This document shows, piece after piece, positions 12,965-23,364 of a DNA stretch of 64,000 nucleotides. The notes below the pieces were generated by a model. It saw nothing but the letters and a program-made list of their open reading frames with translations, did not search any database and was not told the origin of the DNA. Positions within the stretch are counted from its first letter, which is position 1, and the number at the start of each line of letters is the position of its first letter. The position numbers and the translations under genes are program-made. Source of the DNA: Verrucomicrobiota bacterium (GTDB lineage Bacteria; Verrucomicrobiota; Verrucomicrobiia; Limisphaerales; UBA1096); NCBI GenBank assembly GCA_030749225.1, contig JASMKO010000028.1, positions 1 to 64,000 on the forward strand, written 5' to 3'.

Positions 12965-13894
12965 CTAGTTGAGCGACGCGAGGTAACGCTCGGCGTCGAT
13001 CGCTGCAGCGCACCCCTGCCCGGCCGCCGTGATCGCCTGCCGATAGACGCGGTCCGAGCAGTCGCCCGCCACAAACACGCCGGCAACATTGGTGGCCTGT
13101 CCGCACTGGGGCAAGATATAACCGGCATCGTCCATGTCGACCACGCCCCGGAACAGCTCCGTGTTCGGCACATGCCCGATCGCAATGAACAGCCCGGCGC
13201 AGTCGAGTGCACTCTCCTCACCCGACTGGTTATTGCGCAATTTCACGCCGGTCACCTTGTCCTGTTCGACATCCAGCACCTCGGTGACCTCTGAGTACCA
13301 CACCGGCTCAATCTTGTCGTTAGCCAAGGTCCGCTCAGCCATGATCTTGGACGCCCGCAGCTCATCACGCCTGTGCACCAGATAAACCTTTGATGCAAAA
13401 CGGGTTAGGTAGTTCGCCTCCTCGCAGGCGGAGTCGCCGCCGCCGACCACCACCAACGGCTGCTCACGGAACATCGGCAGCGCGCCGTCGCAGGTCGCGC
13501 AGTAGGTAACGCCTTTTTTTTCCAGCTTGGCCTCGCTCTCCAGTCCGAGGTGGCGGTGCCCCGCCCCGCTGGCGATGATCACCGTCTGCGTCTCCAACTC
13601 TTCGCCGTCCACGGTCAGCCTGAGCGGTTGCCGGCTAAAATCAATCGACTCGACCGTGCTGCCAAACCGGATCTTCGCCCCGAACCGCTCGGCCTGTTGT
13701 TGCATCTCCATCATCAACTCAGTGCCGTCGATGCCTTTGACAAACCCGGGGTAATTCTCAACGATGCTGGTGGTCGTAAGCAGCCCGCCCGGCATCACGC
13801 CGGTCAGCACAATTGGCTCGAGATTGGCCCGGGCGGTGTAAATTGCGGCAGTCAATCCGGCGCAACCGGATCCGATGATGATGACCTTCTCCAT
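12965..13894 (-). CDS. trxB: Thioredoxin-disulfide reductase
   Basis: IIGSGCAGLTAAIYTARANLEP, CATCDGALP, GGGDSACEEANYLT. Confidence 0.95.
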   Translation of the reverse strand: MEKVIIIGSGCAGLTAAIYTARANLEPIVLTGVMPGGLLTTTSIVENYPGFVKGIDGTELMMEMQQQAERFGAKIRFGSTVESIDFSRQPLRLTVDGEELETQTVIIASGAGHRHLGLESEAKLEKKGVTYCATCDGALPMFREQPLVVVGGGDSACEEANYLTRFASKVYLVHRRDELRASKIMAERTLANDKIEPVWYSEVTEVLDVEQDKVTGVKLRNNQSGEESALDCAGLFIAIGHVPNTELFRGVVDMDDAGYILPQCGQATNVAGVFVAGDCSDRVYRQAITAAGQGCAAAIDAERYLASLN

Positions 13895-13934
13895 TCAGGC
13901 CGGGGACGGTAGAGACGCGAACGCCCCTTGGCAA

Positions 13935-13948
13935 GCCAAGCGCTTGGC
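13935..13948. repeat. Inside-out version of the palindrome, GCCAAGCGCTTGGC
   Basis: Perfect 14-bp palindrome in trxB-thrC gap. Confidence 0.85.
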
Positions 13949-13960
13949 AAAGCTGCCAAC

Positions 13961-15052
13961 TTAAAGACCAATAACTCGCTTCACGGCGTCGGTCTCCGGC
14001 GCGACGACGGTCGGCTCGAAGCCAGCGACGCTGATGGCGTTGTCCGGGTCCTTTAGACCGTGGCCAGTGAGCGTGGCGACCACGCGGCTCCCGGCCGGGA
14101 TCAGATTGTCGCGAACGCTCTGGATGAGGCCGGCGAGCGACGCCGCGCTGGCTGGCTCGGCGAACACCCCCTCGGTTCGCGCCGCCAACTTATAGGCTGC
14201 GAGGATCGCCTCGTCAGTCACCTTCGCAATGTGGCCGTTGGATTCCTTGAGAGCATTCACCGCGCCATCCCAACTCGCCGGGTTACCGATGCGGATGGCG
14301 GTTGCCACGGTCCGCGGATTCTCAATGGGCCGTCCATCGACGAGCGGCGCGGCGTTGGCGGCCTGAAAGCCGAACATCCTCGGCACCGCCATGGCCAAAC
14401 CGGCGTCACGGTACTCTCTGTAGCCCCGCCAGTAGGCGGTGATGTTGCCGGCGTTGCCGACCGGCAACAAATGAAAGTCCGGCACCTGGCCAAGCTGGTC
14501 CACCACCTCAAACGCCGCCGTCTTTTGGCCCTCGATCCGCACCGGATTGATGCTGTTGACGACCTCCACCTGGCCGGTCTCGCCCAGTTTGCGGACAATT
14601 CGCAGCGCGTCGTCGAAGTTGCCCTCGATCGCCACCGTGGTCGCGCCGTGCATCAACGCCTGCGCCAATTTGCCCTGCGCGATCTTGCCGTGCGGGAGCA
14701 GCACCGCACACTTCAGCCCGGCGCGCGCGGCGTAGGCCGCCGCCGAGGCGGAGGTGTTGCCAGTACTGGCGCAAACGACCACCTCCGCGCCGCGTTCCAC
14801 AGCCTTCGACACGGCCAAGGTCATGCCGCGATCCTTGAACGAGGCGGTCGGGTTCAGCCCCTCGTACTTGAGATGGAGTTCAATGTCGCCGCCGATCTCG
14901 CGGGCCAAACGATCAGCCCGGATCAGAGGCGTGTTGCCCTCGAGCAGCGACACAATCGGCGTTGAGTCGCCGACCGGCAAGTGCGCCGCGTACCGCCGAA
15001 TCACCCCCTGCCAAGCGGCAGGTTCGTTGGTGGCATCCTCGCTCACAGTCAC
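13961..15052 (-). CDS. thrC: Threonine synthase
   Basis: LKYEGLNPTASFKDRGMTLAVSKA, CASTGNTSASAAAYAARAGL; overlaps stop of hom. Confidence 0.93.
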   Translation of the reverse strand: MTVSEDATNEPAAWQGVIRRYAAHLPVGDSTPIVSLLEGNTPLIRADRLAREIGGDIELHLKYEGLNPTASFKDRGMTLAVSKAVERGAEVVVCASTGNTSASAAAYAARAGLKCAVLLPHGKIAQGKLAQALMHGATTVAIEGNFDDALRIVRKLGETGQVEVVNSINPVRIEGQKTAAFEVVDQLGQVPDFHLLPVGNAGNITAYWRGYREYRDAGLAMAVPRMFGFQAANAAPLVDGRPIENPRTVATAIRIGNPASWDGAVNALKESNGHIAKVTDEAILAAYKLAARTEGVFAEPASAASLAGLIQSVRDNLIPAGSRVVATLTGHGLKDPDNAISVAGFEPTVVAPETDAVKRVIGL

Positions 15053-16347
15053 TCGAAAGTCTCCACGCGAATCATCGTCGGCTTGGCCTTGACGGCGGAG
15101 AGACGGGCGATTTTTTTGAGTGCCTGCCGCATAGCCAAGTCCGGCGCATCGTGCAGCATCATGATTAACGGCACACTCTCGCCAACGTGCCCCTCCGGCT
15201 GAATCACTGAACAGATACCGATCTTCGCTTCGCCGAGGACGGCTGCGATCTTGGCAAGTGTTCCCGGCCGGTCAATCACACTGAGCCTAAGGTAAAACGG
15301 GCTGACCGCCTTCTCGATCGGCAGCACGTTGCCTTTCTCCTCATGCGGCACGAACGGCGGCACGCGACCCATGCTGCCATTCTTCAAATCCAGCGCTGCG
15401 TCGGCAAGGTCACTCAGCACTGCACTCGCTGTGGCATCCGCACCAGCGCCCTGCCCATAATGCAGCGTGTCCCCGACGATGTCTCCGCGAACGAGGATTG
15501 CATTGTACACGCCGCTGACGTTGGCCAGCACATGTTTTTCTGGTACCAACGCCGGGTGTACGGCGATCTGCACGTTGTCGCCCAGTCTCTTGACGATACC
15601 GAGTAACTTGATGCAATAGCCCATGTGCCGGGCAAACTCGATGTCGAGTGTGGTGATTTGCCGGATGCCCTCGACAAAAATCTGGCCGGGCTTAATCCAG
15701 AACCCGTGCGCGAGCGAGGCTAGAATCCCGACCTTGTGCTGTGTATCGAACCCGTCCACGTCCAGCGACGGCTCAGCCTCGGCGTAGCCCATACGCTGTG
15801 CATCGGCCAGTATTTCCTCGAAGTCGCGACCCTCAGCCTCCATCTGCGTGAGGATGTAATTGCAGGTGCCGTTGAGGATGCCGTACAGCCGCTGTATGCG
15901 GTTGCCGCTCAAGCCCTCGCGAAGCGACTTGATGATCGGGATGCCGCCCGCAACCGCAGCCTCGTAGTAAAGGTTGCCGCCATTTTTCTCGACCAACTTG
16001 AAAATTGATTCGCCGTGCGCAGAGATGAGCGCCTTGTTGGCGGTAATCACCGGCTTCCCCAGTTTCAACGCCTCGGTGACGACCCTTCGCGCGGTCGTCG
16101 TGCCACCCATCAACTCCATCACCACGTCGATTTTCGGGTCGCGTACGAGCGATTCCCAGTCGGTGGTGACCAGGCGTTTGGCCAGGCGAGCCGGGCGTGC
16201 CTTGCGCACGTTGCGCACCGCCACACCGCCCAGCGCAAATTTCAACCCGAGGCGAGACGCCATCAGCGAGCCGTTGCGGGTCAGGGCCTGCACCACGCCG
16301 CTGCCGACCGTGCCGCACCCCACCAATCCTATGTTCACCTTTCGCAT
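15049..16347 (-). CDS. hom: Homoserine dehydrogenase with C-terminal ACT domain
   Basis: NIGLVGCGTVGSGVVQAL, ITANKALISAHG, GILNGTCNYILTQM, LRLSVIDRPGTLAKIAAVLGE. Confidence 0.95.
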   Translation of the reverse strand: MRKVNIGLVGCGTVGSGVVQALTRNGSLMASRLGLKFALGGVAVRNVRKARPARLAKRLVTTDWESLVRDPKIDVVMELMGGTTTARRVVTEALKLGKPVITANKALISAHGESIFKLVEKNGGNLYYEAAVAGGIPIIKSLREGLSGNRIQRLYGILNGTCNYILTQMEAEGRDFEEILADAQRMGYAEAEPSLDVDGFDTQHKVGILASLAHGFWIKPGQIFVEGIRQITTLDIEFARHMGYCIKLLGIVKRLGDNVQIAVHPALVPEKHVLANVSGVYNAILVRGDIVGDTLHYGQGAGADATASAVLSDLADAALDLKNGSMGRVPPFVPHEEKGNVLPIEKAVSPFYLRLSVIDRPGTLAKIAAVLGEAKIGICSVIQPEGHVGESVPLIMMLHDAPDLAMRQALKKIARLSAVKAKPTMIRVETFE

Positions 16348-16389
16348 TTCAGCGCGGGGAGAGTGACGGCAAAGCTTTGCTGGCTCAAA

Positions 16390-16881
16390 TTATTTTTTGT
16401 CACTCTGCGCTTGGCTAAGCGCGGTATCGAGCAACGCCGTGACGTGCCCGGCGAGGTCCGGTTCTGCCGAGGCCCGAGGCCCAGCAACATTGAGCACGAC
16501 GATGTCGTTTGCCGAGATGAATCCGCGCAGCGCACCGGCCTGCATCAACAGATCCCCATCCGTTTTTGACAAGACCAAGTGCGGCTTGCCCAAGCGCTTG
16601 GCCAAGTCATCCGTGAGCCGGGTGCCACCAACCAGGCGCTTGGCCAAACTCACGATCAGCGTACCGTCGCTGTCACGAATATTCCACTCCGTGCGCTGTG
16701 CCGGGTTCGGTTCCAGGGTCTCCCGCAATGGATACCGGGCATCAATAACGCCGTCCTCCGCCCAGCGGCCAAGCGGACACCAGCCCCCACACGCCACGCC
16801 GTTGGCCAACGCCCAGTCCAATGCCGCGCGGTCGGCCCCGGTCTGGCCGCCGGACACGATCTTTAGCAACCCACTCGGCAT
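16390..16881 (-). CDS. Putative molybdenum carrier-type protein
   Basis: KIVSGGQTGADRAALDWALANGVACGGWCPLGRWAEDGVIDARYPLRET. Confidence 0.75.
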   Translation of the reverse strand: MPSGLLKIVSGGQTGADRAALDWALANGVACGGWCPLGRWAEDGVIDARYPLRETLEPNPAQRTEWNIRDSDGTLIVSLAKRLVGGTRLTDDLAKRLGKPHLVLSKTDGDLLMQAGALRGFISANDIVVLNVAGPRASAEPDLAGHVTALLDTALSQAQSDKK

Positions 16882-16964
16882 GGCCGCAGTTTACCCGAGT
16901 CGGTCGCCCGGAAAAATGCTTTCCCCGCGCGGCGGCTGAATTACGATGCGCCGCCCGGGATTCG

Positions 16965-18254
16965 ATGAAGATTTTGGTAATCGGTGGAGGCGGCCGCGAA
17001 CACGCCCTGGTTTGGAAACTGGCGCAGTCGCCGCGCACCACTCAGATGTGGTGCGCCCCAGGCAACGCGGGGATCGCCCGCGAAACGGTCGCGGCCAACG
17101 GCTCGCCGGTCGAGTGCGTTGGCATCGGCGCGGAGGATCTTCCGACACTGCAAGAGTTTGCGCGCGATAACCAAGTCGACCTCACGGTCGTCGGCCCGGA
17201 CAACCCGCTGGCGATGGGCGTCGTCGACCAGTTTCAGGCCGCTGGACTCCGCGCATGGGGTCCAACACAACAGGCTGCGCAGTTTGAGTCGTCAAAAATA
17301 TTCTCGCAGGAATTCATGGATCGCAACGGTGTGCCGACAATGAAATCCGCATCGTTCACCGACGCCGACGAGGCCAAGGCGTTCGCTGAATCGCTCGGAG
17401 GCAAGTGCGCCGTCAAGGCCGACGGCCTCGCGCTTGGCAAGGGCGTGCTGATCTGCAACACGCCGAACGAGGCCAAGGCGGCCATCGACCAAATCATGAC
17501 CGACCGGGCGTTCGGCAACGCCGGCTCGAGTGTACTGATCCAGGAACTGATCACCGGCATGGAGGTGTCGCTACACGCATTGTGCGACGGCAAAACCGCC
17601 AAGCTGTTCCCCAGTTCGCAGGATCACAAGCGTGCGCTCGACGGCGACGAAGGGCTGAACACCGGTGGCATGGGCACCTACTCGCCGGTGCCGTTCCTGA
17701 GTGACGCCAAGCTCAACGAGATTGCCAACGCCGTGCTCGAGCCGTGGCTGGCCGGTTGCGCTACCGAGGGCATCGACTTTCGCGGGATGCTTTACCCAGG
17801 GATCATGCTCACCGACGACGGCCCGAAGGTACTCGAGTTCAACGCCCGCTTCGGCGATCCGGAGACGCAGGTGTACCTCACCCGCCTTGAGAACGACCTC
17901 GTCGATCTGCTCGAGGCAAGCATCGACGGCACGCTAGATCAGCACGAACTGCGCTGGAGCGACCAGTCGGCTGTCTGCGTCGTGATCGCCTCCGGCGGTT
18001 ATCCCGGCAGCTACGAGAAAGGCAAGATCATCACCGGTATCGCCGACGCCGACGCCCTGCCAAGCGTCAAGGTCTTCCACGCCGGAACCAAACTTAACGG
18101 TGAAAACGCCGTCAACGTCGGTGGCCGCGTGTTGGGTGTCACCGCGCTTGGCGAAGGGCTACAGGCTGCCCGCGACCTTGCCTACGAAGCGGCTGCGAAG
18201 ATTCATTTCGACGGAGCATTTACGCGCGGCGACATCGCCGCCAAGGGATTATAG
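16965..18254 (+). CDS. purD: Phosphoribosylamine--glycine ligase
   Basis: MKILVIGGGGREHALVWKLAQSP; ATP-grasp motifs; start at ATG 16965. Confidence 0.96.
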   Translation: MKILVIGGGGREHALVWKLAQSPRTTQMWCAPGNAGIARETVAANGSPVECVGIGAEDLPTLQEFARDNQVDLTVVGPDNPLAMGVVDQFQAAGLRAWGPTQQAAQFESSKIFSQEFMDRNGVPTMKSASFTDADEAKAFAESLGGKCAVKADGLALGKGVLICNTPNEAKAAIDQIMTDRAFGNAGSSVLIQELITGMEVSLHALCDGKTAKLFPSSQDHKRALDGDEGLNTGGMGTYSPVPFLSDAKLNEIANAVLEPWLAGCATEGIDFRGMLYPGIMLTDDGPKVLEFNARFGDPETQVYLTRLENDLVDLLEASIDGTLDQHELRWSDQSAVCVVIASGGYPGSYEKGKIITGIADADALPSVKVFHAGTKLNGENAVNVGGRVLGVTALGEGLQAARDLAYEAAAKIHFDGAFTRGDIAAKGL

Positions 18255-18259
18255 CAAGA

Positions 18260-21200
18260 TCACTCGGTGGAAAGTTCGTGCAGCCGACTAAGATCAGTGA
18301 TTTGTTCGTTCCGCGCTCTTCCGGTTGACCAGGTGACCTCAAGACTGCGGATGCGCTTAGCCGCGCCGAGAAGTTGAGTGCGGCTGTTGCGCGAGTAACG
18401 GCCGGTGCCGCCACTGACCAAGCGAGCCGGTCCTTTTGAACCATCGTCGTACACCGGCCGTAGCACTGTCCCCTGATCCGCACGCACGCGAAGACCGGCT
18501 TGGCCGAGCGCGTTGAAATACAATTTCGGCCGACCCTTGCTTTGAGTAATCAACAGATCCGGCCGACCGTCGTTGTTCAGGTCCCCCACGGCGCAGCCGC
18601 GCTGCTCGCCGTACACTTGGATGCCACTGCGGTGTCCGAAAACAGTCAAAAACCCCCCACGGCCGTCGCCGAGCATGAGCAGACCCTCGCCGGCGTCCAT
18701 CCGATAATCCTCCACCCGCAAGGCAAAGTAGTTTTGGCTTAGGAACACATCTTCGTTTCCGTCACCGTCAAAGTCGGCCACAGCTGCGCCGCTGACCGGC
18801 GTGAGTTGTGCCTCGACCGGCAACGGTTTGGTTTCGAATCTACCGCCCCGATTGAGCAGCACGACCGACGCTAGGTGCGATGCCTTGAGCAACTTGACCC
18901 CGGCCAGTTGACCCGCAAACAACTGCTGCACCGTCGCAGCAGCGTAACGACGGTGTGTCGGGAATTGTTCGCGTAAAAACGGAAACAGTTGCTCGAGAGT
19001 CACAAGCCTGTGACGCGGCAGCAGCCGTTGCGCCGCCACATCGAATCGCGCCTCAAGTGCGTCGTAAAAACCGTCGCCGCCGATGTCGCCGTGCACGAGG
19101 TATGGCACTCGTTTTTCGCCGTGCTTGTAAGGGCTATTGAGTCCCCAGTTGCCGGCAAGCAAATCGAACCGACCATCGTTGTCGAAGTCGCCGACAGCGA
19201 GCGTCCGCCAAAGGCCCGGCTGCGAATCGAGTCCCCATGCCTTTGTCACGTCGGTGAATTTACCCCCGCTGTTCTTGAAAATCCGGATCGGCCCCCACTC
19301 GGTTGCCAGCGCCAGTTCCGGTAAAGGATCATCATCTAGATTCGCGAATACGGCAGCGCTCACGACTCCGATATTTTCCAAGGAGGTGGAATGCCCGGCA
19401 TCCAGTTTTAGCCCGTCCGGGCCGCCGTGCAGCAGCCACGATGAAGCCGGCTGCGGAAACTTGCCGGGAATGCCGCATCCGGCGACAAACACGTCGAGAT
19501 CACCGTCGCCGTCCACATCCGCCACGGCGATCGAGCCGGCGTCGGAGTGGTTGTCGGACGGCAACGAGATGACGTCCGGCTTGGCCACACCGGACCGGAA
19601 TCGAAGCAACGACGGCGCAGTTGTCTCTGCAGAATCATGCGCGGACACCACAACAAGCAGTCCGCGTTCATCCCCGCCCAGGCCAAGCGCGTCACCGGCC
19701 AGCGGCTTGCCAAACGCCGGCTCCTTCAACTTGGCCAAGTGGCCATCGGCGGCAATGCGATAGCCGGCCAACTTTCCATCTGCGCCGTTGCCCAAAAACA
19801 ATTCGTCGCGGCCGTCGCGATCCCAATCGACAAACGCCACGCCGGGGCCGGACTCTGTGAGGCGGCGGGTCAGCAACGGCTGGCGCAGGAAATCATCCGA
19901 CGGCCGCTCTGTGTGCATGTGGGCCAGACGGTCGCTGGCGTCGATGAACAGCGGCTTCGGCTTGGCCAAGCGGGAAAGCCCGGGTTGTGTGTGTTTTTCG
20001 TGAATCTCGTAGGCATAGCCCGACTTGGCCCCGTTGACGATTGTTCGGCGGCCGCTTGGCCAATCGACCCCAATCGTGAGGCTTTCCGCCTGGCCGACGG
20101 CGAAGCTCCGCAACGGCTCGTCGCCAGCGAGGTAGCGGCCACCGGCGATCATTTCCTGCGACTGCGGATGCGGTCCGCCACGCACGGTGATGCGAGCGCC
20201 GATGCCGCGGGTGTTGCCGCCCACGCCGCGCAGCGCCACCGACACGCGGGGCGCGGTGGCGTTGTTTCGGTAAAGCAGCGGCGGCGCATTGAGGCAGTTG
20301 ACCACAACGTCCTGGTCGCCGTCATTGTCGAGGTCGCAGAGAGAAATGCCATGCGACACGTTTTTCGATTCAAACCCCCAACTCCGCCCGACCTCGGTGA
20401 AGCGCAGACCGCCATCGTTCCGAAAAACCATGTTCGGGACGTTCAGCGGCGGGTAAAGAAAGACTTTTTTTCGTGCCTGCGAAAAAGGCAGATTACCAAG
20501 TCTAGCGGTCTTCTCCATGACGTCAAGATTCTGCGTATCAAATGCGTGACCGTTGGCAATCAGCATATCCTCAAGGCCGTCAAGATCGACATCAAGAAAT
20601 GTGACTCCCCATGTCCATTCGGAGGCAGCAACGCCGCTGTAGTTGGCAGTTTCCATGTAGCTATTGTCTCCGCGGTTCACGAACAGTGTGTTGCGGTGAA
20701 TGATCGGACGGTCGATAAACTCGTCGATTGGCCTAGCAAACGGATTAGTGACACCCATCTGTATCATTTCCAAGAGGTGCGTCGGGCTTATCATGTCAGC
20801 AACGAAAAAGTCGTCATGCCCGTCACGATTGATGTCAGCAAAATCGACGGCCATTGAAAAATAACTGCGATGCCGTATCGCCATTTCCTCCACGAGTTGG
20901 AACTTTCCATTACCCCGGTTGATCCACAGTCGGTCTGGAGTCTGGAAATCGTTGCAGATATAGATATCCGGCCGACCATCCTGATTTATATCGCGGATCA
21001 TCGCCGACAGGCCAAGATCCCAAAACTCCTTTCGGATCGGTTGGCCGTTTTCGTCGAGCCAGTTGCCATCCATCCAGTCGACCTTGGTGAAGCTGCCTCT
21101 GCCATCATTGAGATAAAGGAAGTCCGGCTCCCCGATCTCTACCATTTCACCGTCCATGATCCGAATACGGTTGGCGTACCGGCCCGTGACGACCGACTTG

Positions 21201-21889
21201 CCGTTGATGGTACGCACCGACACCGAACCGCCCGAGCGCAGGATCGATGTCTCACCGTAGTTGGCCACGTAAATGTCGAGGTCGCCGTCGCCGTCCAAGT
21301 CACCCATCGCAACCGATGTTGAACCGATCTTCAGCGCCTCTACCCCTGCTGCCTGGGTTCGGTTCGTAAATCGGCCGGTGCCGTCGTTGACAAAAAGCGC
21401 ATTCGGCCCACCGCAGGAAGTAACGAACAGGTCAAGATCGCCGTCACCGTCCAGGTCGCCGAACGCCGCACCGGTGCTCGACATCCCTGGCGCGCCGACC
21501 CCAGCCGCAGTAGTGATGTTTTTGAACCTCCAATCACCGAGATTTTTAAACAGCCCGTTCTCACCGTCGAGATTGCACAGGTAGAGGTCGCACAGACCGT
21601 CACCGTCCACATCCCCGGCGGCGACACCCGCGCCGTTGAGTAGGTTAGCGTTGACCATCCGTGCACGAGCCAGACGGTTGGTAAAGGCAACGCCGGCCAC
21701 CTCCGCCGAGAGCAGCGAAAAACCGGGCGCCTGACCGAGCGGCCGGTTCACGCTGGCCTCGCGGTAATGGCCACGATCGTGCCACTGCAGCGGCTTGGCC
21801 AAGGCGGCACGTTTGGCCAAACCTAGGAGGCAAGCGCACAACAGAAGGTCAAAAGCAATGCCGGAAACAGTGCGCTTAATCATCATCAA
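18260..21889 (-). CDS. FG-GAP/VCBS repeat protein with ASPIC/UnbV-type domain
   Basis: Repeated GDLDGDGDLDLFV units, GVDWPSGRRTIVNGA-type UnbV segment, N-terminal signal sequence. Confidence 0.9.
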   Translation of the reverse strand: MMMIKRTVSGIAFDLLLCACLLGLAKRAALAKPLQWHDRGHYREASVNRPLGQAPGFSLLSAEVAGVAFTNRLARARMVNANLLNGAGVAAGDVDGDGLCDLYLCNLDGENGLFKNLGDWRFKNITTAAGVGAPGMSSTGAAFGDLDGDGDLDLFVTSCGGPNALFVNDGTGRFTNRTQAAGVEALKIGSTSVAMGDLDGDGDLDIYVANYGETSILRSGGSVSVRTINGKSVVTGRYANRIRIMDGEMVEIGEPDFLYLNDGRGSFTKVDWMDGNWLDENGQPIRKEFWDLGLSAMIRDINQDGRPDIYICNDFQTPDRLWINRGNGKFQLVEEMAIRHRSYFSMAVDFADINRDGHDDFFVADMISPTHLLEMIQMGVTNPFARPIDEFIDRPIIHRNTLFVNRGDNSYMETANYSGVAASEWTWGVTFLDVDLDGLEDMLIANGHAFDTQNLDVMEKTARLGNLPFSQARKKVFLYPPLNVPNMVFRNDGGLRFTEVGRSWGFESKNVSHGISLCDLDNDGDQDVVVNCLNAPPLLYRNNATAPRVSVALRGVGGNTRGIGARITVRGGPHPQSQEMIAGGRYLAGDEPLRSFAVGQAESLTIGVDWPSGRRTIVNGAKSGYAYEIHEKHTQPGLSRLAKPKPLFIDASDRLAHMHTERPSDDFLRQPLLTRRLTESGPGVAFVDWDRDGRDELFLGNGADGKLAGYRIAADGHLAKLKEPAFGKPLAGDALGLGGDERGLLVVVSAHDSAETTAPSLLRFRSGVAKPDVISLPSDNHSDAGSIAVADVDGDGDLDVFVAGCGIPGKFPQPASSWLLHGGPDGLKLDAGHSTSLENIGVVSAAVFANLDDDPLPELALATEWGPIRIFKNSGGKFTDVTKAWGLDSQPGLWRTLAVGDFDNDGRFDLLAGNWGLNSPYKHGEKRVPYLVHGDIGGDGFYDALEARFDVAAQRLLPRHRLVTLEQLFPFLREQFPTHRRYAAATVQQLFAGQLAGVKLLKASHLASVVLLNRGGRFETKPLPVEAQLTPVSGAAVADFDGDGNEDVFLSQNYFALRVEDYRMDAGEGLLMLGDGRGGFLTVFGHRSGIQVYGEQRGCAVGDLNNDGRPDLLITQSKGRPKLYFNALGQAGLRVRADQGTVLRPVYDDGSKGPARLVSGGTGRYSRNSRTQLLGAAKRIRSLEVTWSTGRARNEQITDLSRLHELSTE

Positions 21890-21929
21890 GCATCGAGAGG
21901 GTTACAAAAACGAACAGCTCGCACAAGTG

Positions 21930-23255
21930 TCACGGGCGCTGCGGCGGCTCGTTCGCGACCGCCGGCTTGTGCTTGCTCATAAAGTACAGACAACTTGCCA
22001 CGAAGCACACCAACCCCAACCCGCACAGCAGCCAGGTGAAGCCGCGCAGGAATTCAAAGTAATTCAGTTCACCCTGCCCGAGGTCCTTGTAAAGCTGAAC
22101 GGTGATTGAGCCGGTGTATCCGATCGCGTCGTGCAGATAGATCGCAAACACCGCCGTGCCGGCAACCTTAGTTGACGCCATCACTCGCTCGAACAACACC
22201 GCACCGTAAGGTACATAGGCGAGGTAGGCGCCAGTGCCAATCAGGATCATCCACCAAAGGCCAGAGATCTTCGCCAAATCGTGCAGCAATGTCGCAGTGG
22301 CCATAAGCACGATCCCGATTAGCATCACCCCGAACACGGCAACCAGCCCGTAACGATGATCCCGGAACAGGTTGAGGCAGGCGAGCGCTGTCATTACCCC
22401 AAAGGCCACAGGCCAGTCGGCCTGCAGGAACAGTTCCGGGCTGGTCTCATAACCCAGCGCCTTGAAAATTTCCGGCGTGTAGTTGTCGCGGAAATCCCGG
22501 TAGGCGGTGAGGAAAAAATAGACCAGCAACAGCATCAGCATCGCCGGGAGGAAGGTGCGGAAAAACGCCCAGCGCTGACTCGAGTCCATCACGCTGCGCC
22601 GGCTTCGATCGGCGACGTCCGCCGCGCTGGGCTGCGGCAATTGGTTCAAAAAATAAACCGCCACGATGAAGAGTGGCAGGAAACACAACCCCGCAGCCAC
22701 CGGCATCCAGAACTGGTCGATGCCCCGCTCCATCAACCAAGTGCCGAACGCCTTCACCGAACTGCTTGAGACGATGTACGAACAACTCAGGCCGGCGAAC
22801 ATCACCTCCGATGCCCGGCGCCCCTCAAGATAGCGCGACACCGATCCCCACACCATCCCCAGCGGAATCCCATTCATAAAAATGGCCACGACCTTGAACT
22901 GCTCAGGTACTAACCCAAAAAGGAAAAGTGCAAACTCTGCAAACAGAATCAGTCCCACGAGAAACTTGGCAAGGTGTGCCCGTCGTATCTCAGTGCAGAC
23001 CTTGATGCCAGCGTATTTCGAGAGCGCGTAGCCTATGATCTGGCTGATCAGCAGGACGGTCTTGAGGTTCACATCCGTCCCGAGGAACATCAGCCCATCG
23101 TACTTCGCCGCTGCGAATGGCTTGCGAAAGGCGTACATGCAGAAGTAGGTCGCGAAGGCGGCCAACGCCGCGTAGGCGACAAACCAGCGCGTCGGCGCTG
23201 TCTTTAGCCAGCGGTGAATGCGACTCTCACGCGTTGTCTGCGCATCATCAGGCAT
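21930..23255 (-). CDS. MFS-like transporter (DUF5690-like)
   Basis: RWFVAYAALAAFATYFCMYAFRKPFAAAKYDG, about 12 hydrophobic segments. Confidence 0.75.
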   Translation of the reverse strand: MPDDAQTTRESRIHRWLKTAPTRWFVAYAALAAFATYFCMYAFRKPFAAAKYDGLMFLGTDVNLKTVLLISQIIGYALSKYAGIKVCTEIRRAHLAKFLVGLILFAEFALFLFGLVPEQFKVVAIFMNGIPLGMVWGSVSRYLEGRRASEVMFAGLSCSYIVSSSSVKAFGTWLMERGIDQFWMPVAAGLCFLPLFIVAVYFLNQLPQPSAADVADRSRRSVMDSSQRWAFFRTFLPAMLMLLLVYFFLTAYRDFRDNYTPEIFKALGYETSPELFLQADWPVAFGVMTALACLNLFRDHRYGLVAVFGVMLIGIVLMATATLLHDLAKISGLWWMILIGTGAYLAYVPYGAVLFERVMASTKVAGTAVFAIYLHDAIGYTGSITVQLYKDLGQGELNYFEFLRGFTWLLCGLGLVCFVASCLYFMSKHKPAVANEPPQRP

Positions 23256-23364
23256 TGGGGCACGGGAGGTTGCCGACTGGCTTGCTCAAGCGCAAGCCCG
23301 GGGGGCACGCCACCAGAAATAGCTATTGTCGTCCACATGGCTCTTGGACAAGCTCCCCGTGCCA

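Noticed and set aside
16801-16810. GTTGGCCAAC considered as an unrelated restriction-like palindrome
   Set aside because: Treated as a symmetric variant of the iterated motif; a single copy cannot be assigned independently.
19547-20857. 436-aa plus-strand ORF opposite the VCBS gene
   Set aside because: Shadow of a clear VCBS-repeat protein; no domain-like pattern.
21795-22109. Plus-strand ORF starting in the palindrome (TTG)
   Set aside because: The palindrome supplies TTG alternative starts on both strands, creating artificial ORF starts; overlaps VCBS and MFS genes.
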